A stretch of DNA of 64,000 nucleotides from Sphagnum compactum (Eukaryota > Bryophyta > Sphagnopsida > Sphagnales). The stretch spans positions 15,741,872 through 15,805,871 of the forward strand of contig OZ234497.1 of assembly GCA_965153455.1 (NCBI GenBank), read 5' to 3'. The position numbers and the translations under genes are program-made. Below the pieces are notes generated by a model. That model had not been told where the DNA came from and did no database searches. It was given only the letters and a program-made list of their open reading frames with translations. This document shows, piece by piece, positions 63,001 through 64,000 of this stretch. Every line of letters begins with the position of its first letter. Positions within the stretch are counted from its first letter, which is position 1.

Positions 63001-64000
63001 AAGGCTCCAGCTGCTGGCAACTCAAACATGGATTTAGCAGAACAGTTAACCTGAAACTTGACTAGAGTCAAATTTGTTGAGAACCTTCTTGAGACTCAGA
63101 CAGCAGCATTGCCTTCCTAAACTGCTTGTTGATGACTCTTTGACATATTCACTACCGATACAATGCAATGCTGGAATCCTTGAAATGTGGGACTTTAACC
63201 TCAATGCAATGTGAATATTAAGCTTGGATGTTTTCTTCATAATTCCAAATTCTATGTACTAGCTTCACAGAGGGGTTGAATGAAGAGAATTCAACAACAA
63301 CAAAACTTTCATTTTGAGTGAATAATAACTTGCATGTGTCTGAAATTTCAAGTTCACCTTTTCACTCAGGGTGTGGTGCACAGAAAGAACATCACTCGAG
63401 ATTTGGCTCACAAAGACTCCCGATCCAGCAAAACGATCAAAGTAGCCTAGATCCTGTTTCAGTAGTATCTGTACACCTCTGGAACGGATGACTGCTGATT
63501 GCCGCTCTCCCGTATATAGCCAACACGCCACCTCTGAATGCACAATCTCTTCATGTCAGCTCATGAAAAACAAATCAATCTTCTCCATTTGAGACTTCCA
63601 AACCTTTGAAATTGCCCACCCATAATTGCACTAATATATTTCTTGAAGTACCACATATTGCAAATGGTCCTGAACAGTTTCACTGTTTGGCATGGCCACA
63701 AGCTTGAGACAACACTCTTACAAGTAGTCTTTCAAGAAGCATTTGCAATATTAGTCACTCATTTACTTGATCTCCCATTTAGGGTTTACATGAAGATATG
63801 CTTCTTGATCAGACTCTGCATAGTTAACAAAACTTGCAGTTTCATCAAATTCTCAGTGGATAAGGCACTGGACAATTCAGAATGGAACCCAGAAAAGCAT
63901 CCATGACTTAGCAATGGATCCATTCGGGTATTTATTGAAGAGTGTTATTTGCTGTCCAAATCATGTCAAGGGAACTGACCTAACCATCCGGCAATGAAGA
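57051..64000 (-). CDS. ABCB6/ABCB20-like full-size ABC transporter, N-terminus beyond the window
   Basis: Minus-strand exons: 64000-63980 (partial), 63533-63358, 62871-62671, 62331-62072, 61917-61598, 61269-61049, 60726-60386, 59989-59211, 58961-58720, 58500-57989, 57780-57051. About 1265 of roughly 1400 residues are visible, ending at TAA 57053-57051. NBD1: Walker [10 protein letters not shown], Walker [14 protein letters not shown]-loop IAHRL. NBD2: Walker [15 protein letters not shown]-loop, [17 protein letters not shown]. The linker carries ESPVSPLL and [13 protein letters not shown], and the end [13 protein letters not shown] fits the plant ABCB6/20 subfamily. These are plasma-membrane exporters linked to auxin in Arabidopsis. 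Both LSGGQ signatures are degenerate. All joins keep frame. Only the first roughly 140 residues are missing. Confidence 0.95.
60807..60870 (+). repeat. tRNA-derived (SINE-head-like) sequence in an ABCB intron
   Basis: TAGCCTAGTAG (60807-60817) fits the polymerase III A-box consensus TRGYNNARNNG. GGTTCAAATCC (60851-60861) fits the B box, 34 nt downstream. The sequence between is not a full tRNA: a proper anticodon arm is not formed. It lies antisense to the transporter, within the intron between 60727 and 61048. A short interspersed element head or a decayed tRNA are the likely origins. Confidence 0.5.

Overview
The window is nuclear DNA of a land plant. Evidence: plant-only gene families (a COI1 jasmonate receptor, a CBL-interacting kinase, an MBD10/11-type methyl-CpG-binding-domain protein, an ABCB6/20-type transporter, a SPOROCYTELESS/SPEAR-type EAR repressor), GT-AG introns of about 70-1350 bp, AT-rich spacers with MITE-like repeats, and one nuclear-type tRNA-Thr gene with a T-run terminator. 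Several genes are recognisable but diverged from angiosperm versions, and the COI1 pocket has a threonine where Arabidopsis has Ala384. This suggests a non-seed plant (bryophyte, lycophyte or fern), but I cannot name a species. It is not bacterial or organellar: there are no operons, ribosome binding sites or CRISPR.

Layout. 1-9.7 kb: no gene; MITE-like element, 48-bp minisatellite, poly-G runs and dispersed repeats. 9.8-14.9 kb (+): SPL/NZZ-SPEAR-like repressor, six coding exons. 17.7-19.6 kb (+): small protein with an apparent Tat-type thylakoid-lumen signal, five exons. 19.6-29.1 kb: repeat-rich spacer with a second MITE copy, an 84-bp array open in one frame over six units, and a cluster of five foldback hairpins at 25.6-26.5 kb, the strongest unexplained structure. 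29.2-33.6 kb (+): complete 14-exon CIPK. 35.4-38.0 kb (-): complete three-exon COI1, convergent with the CIPK, its leader carrying duplicated start-region sequence. 38.9-42.7 kb: 78-bp array, then AT-rich DNA. 43.5-47.0 kb (+): MBD protein behind a CGCG-rich inverted repeat. 48.4 kb (+): tRNA-Thr(AGT). 49.4-52.2 kb (-): conserved-looking plastid membrane protein of unknown function. 52.2-57.0 kb: small tandem arrays and a possible transposon-derived fragment. 57.1-64.0 kb (-): ABCB6/20-like ABC transporter running off the right edge.

The genes do not form a pathway cluster; this is an ordinary plant gene neighbourhood. COI1 (jasmonate perception), CIPK (calcium signalling), the ABCB (probable hormone or lipid export) and the SPEAR-like repressor (TOPLESS recruitment) are all signalling or developmental genes, but their proximity is not evidence of joint function. 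Exon joins were made by hand from splice signals, reading frame and remembered family sequence; no alignment or search was run.
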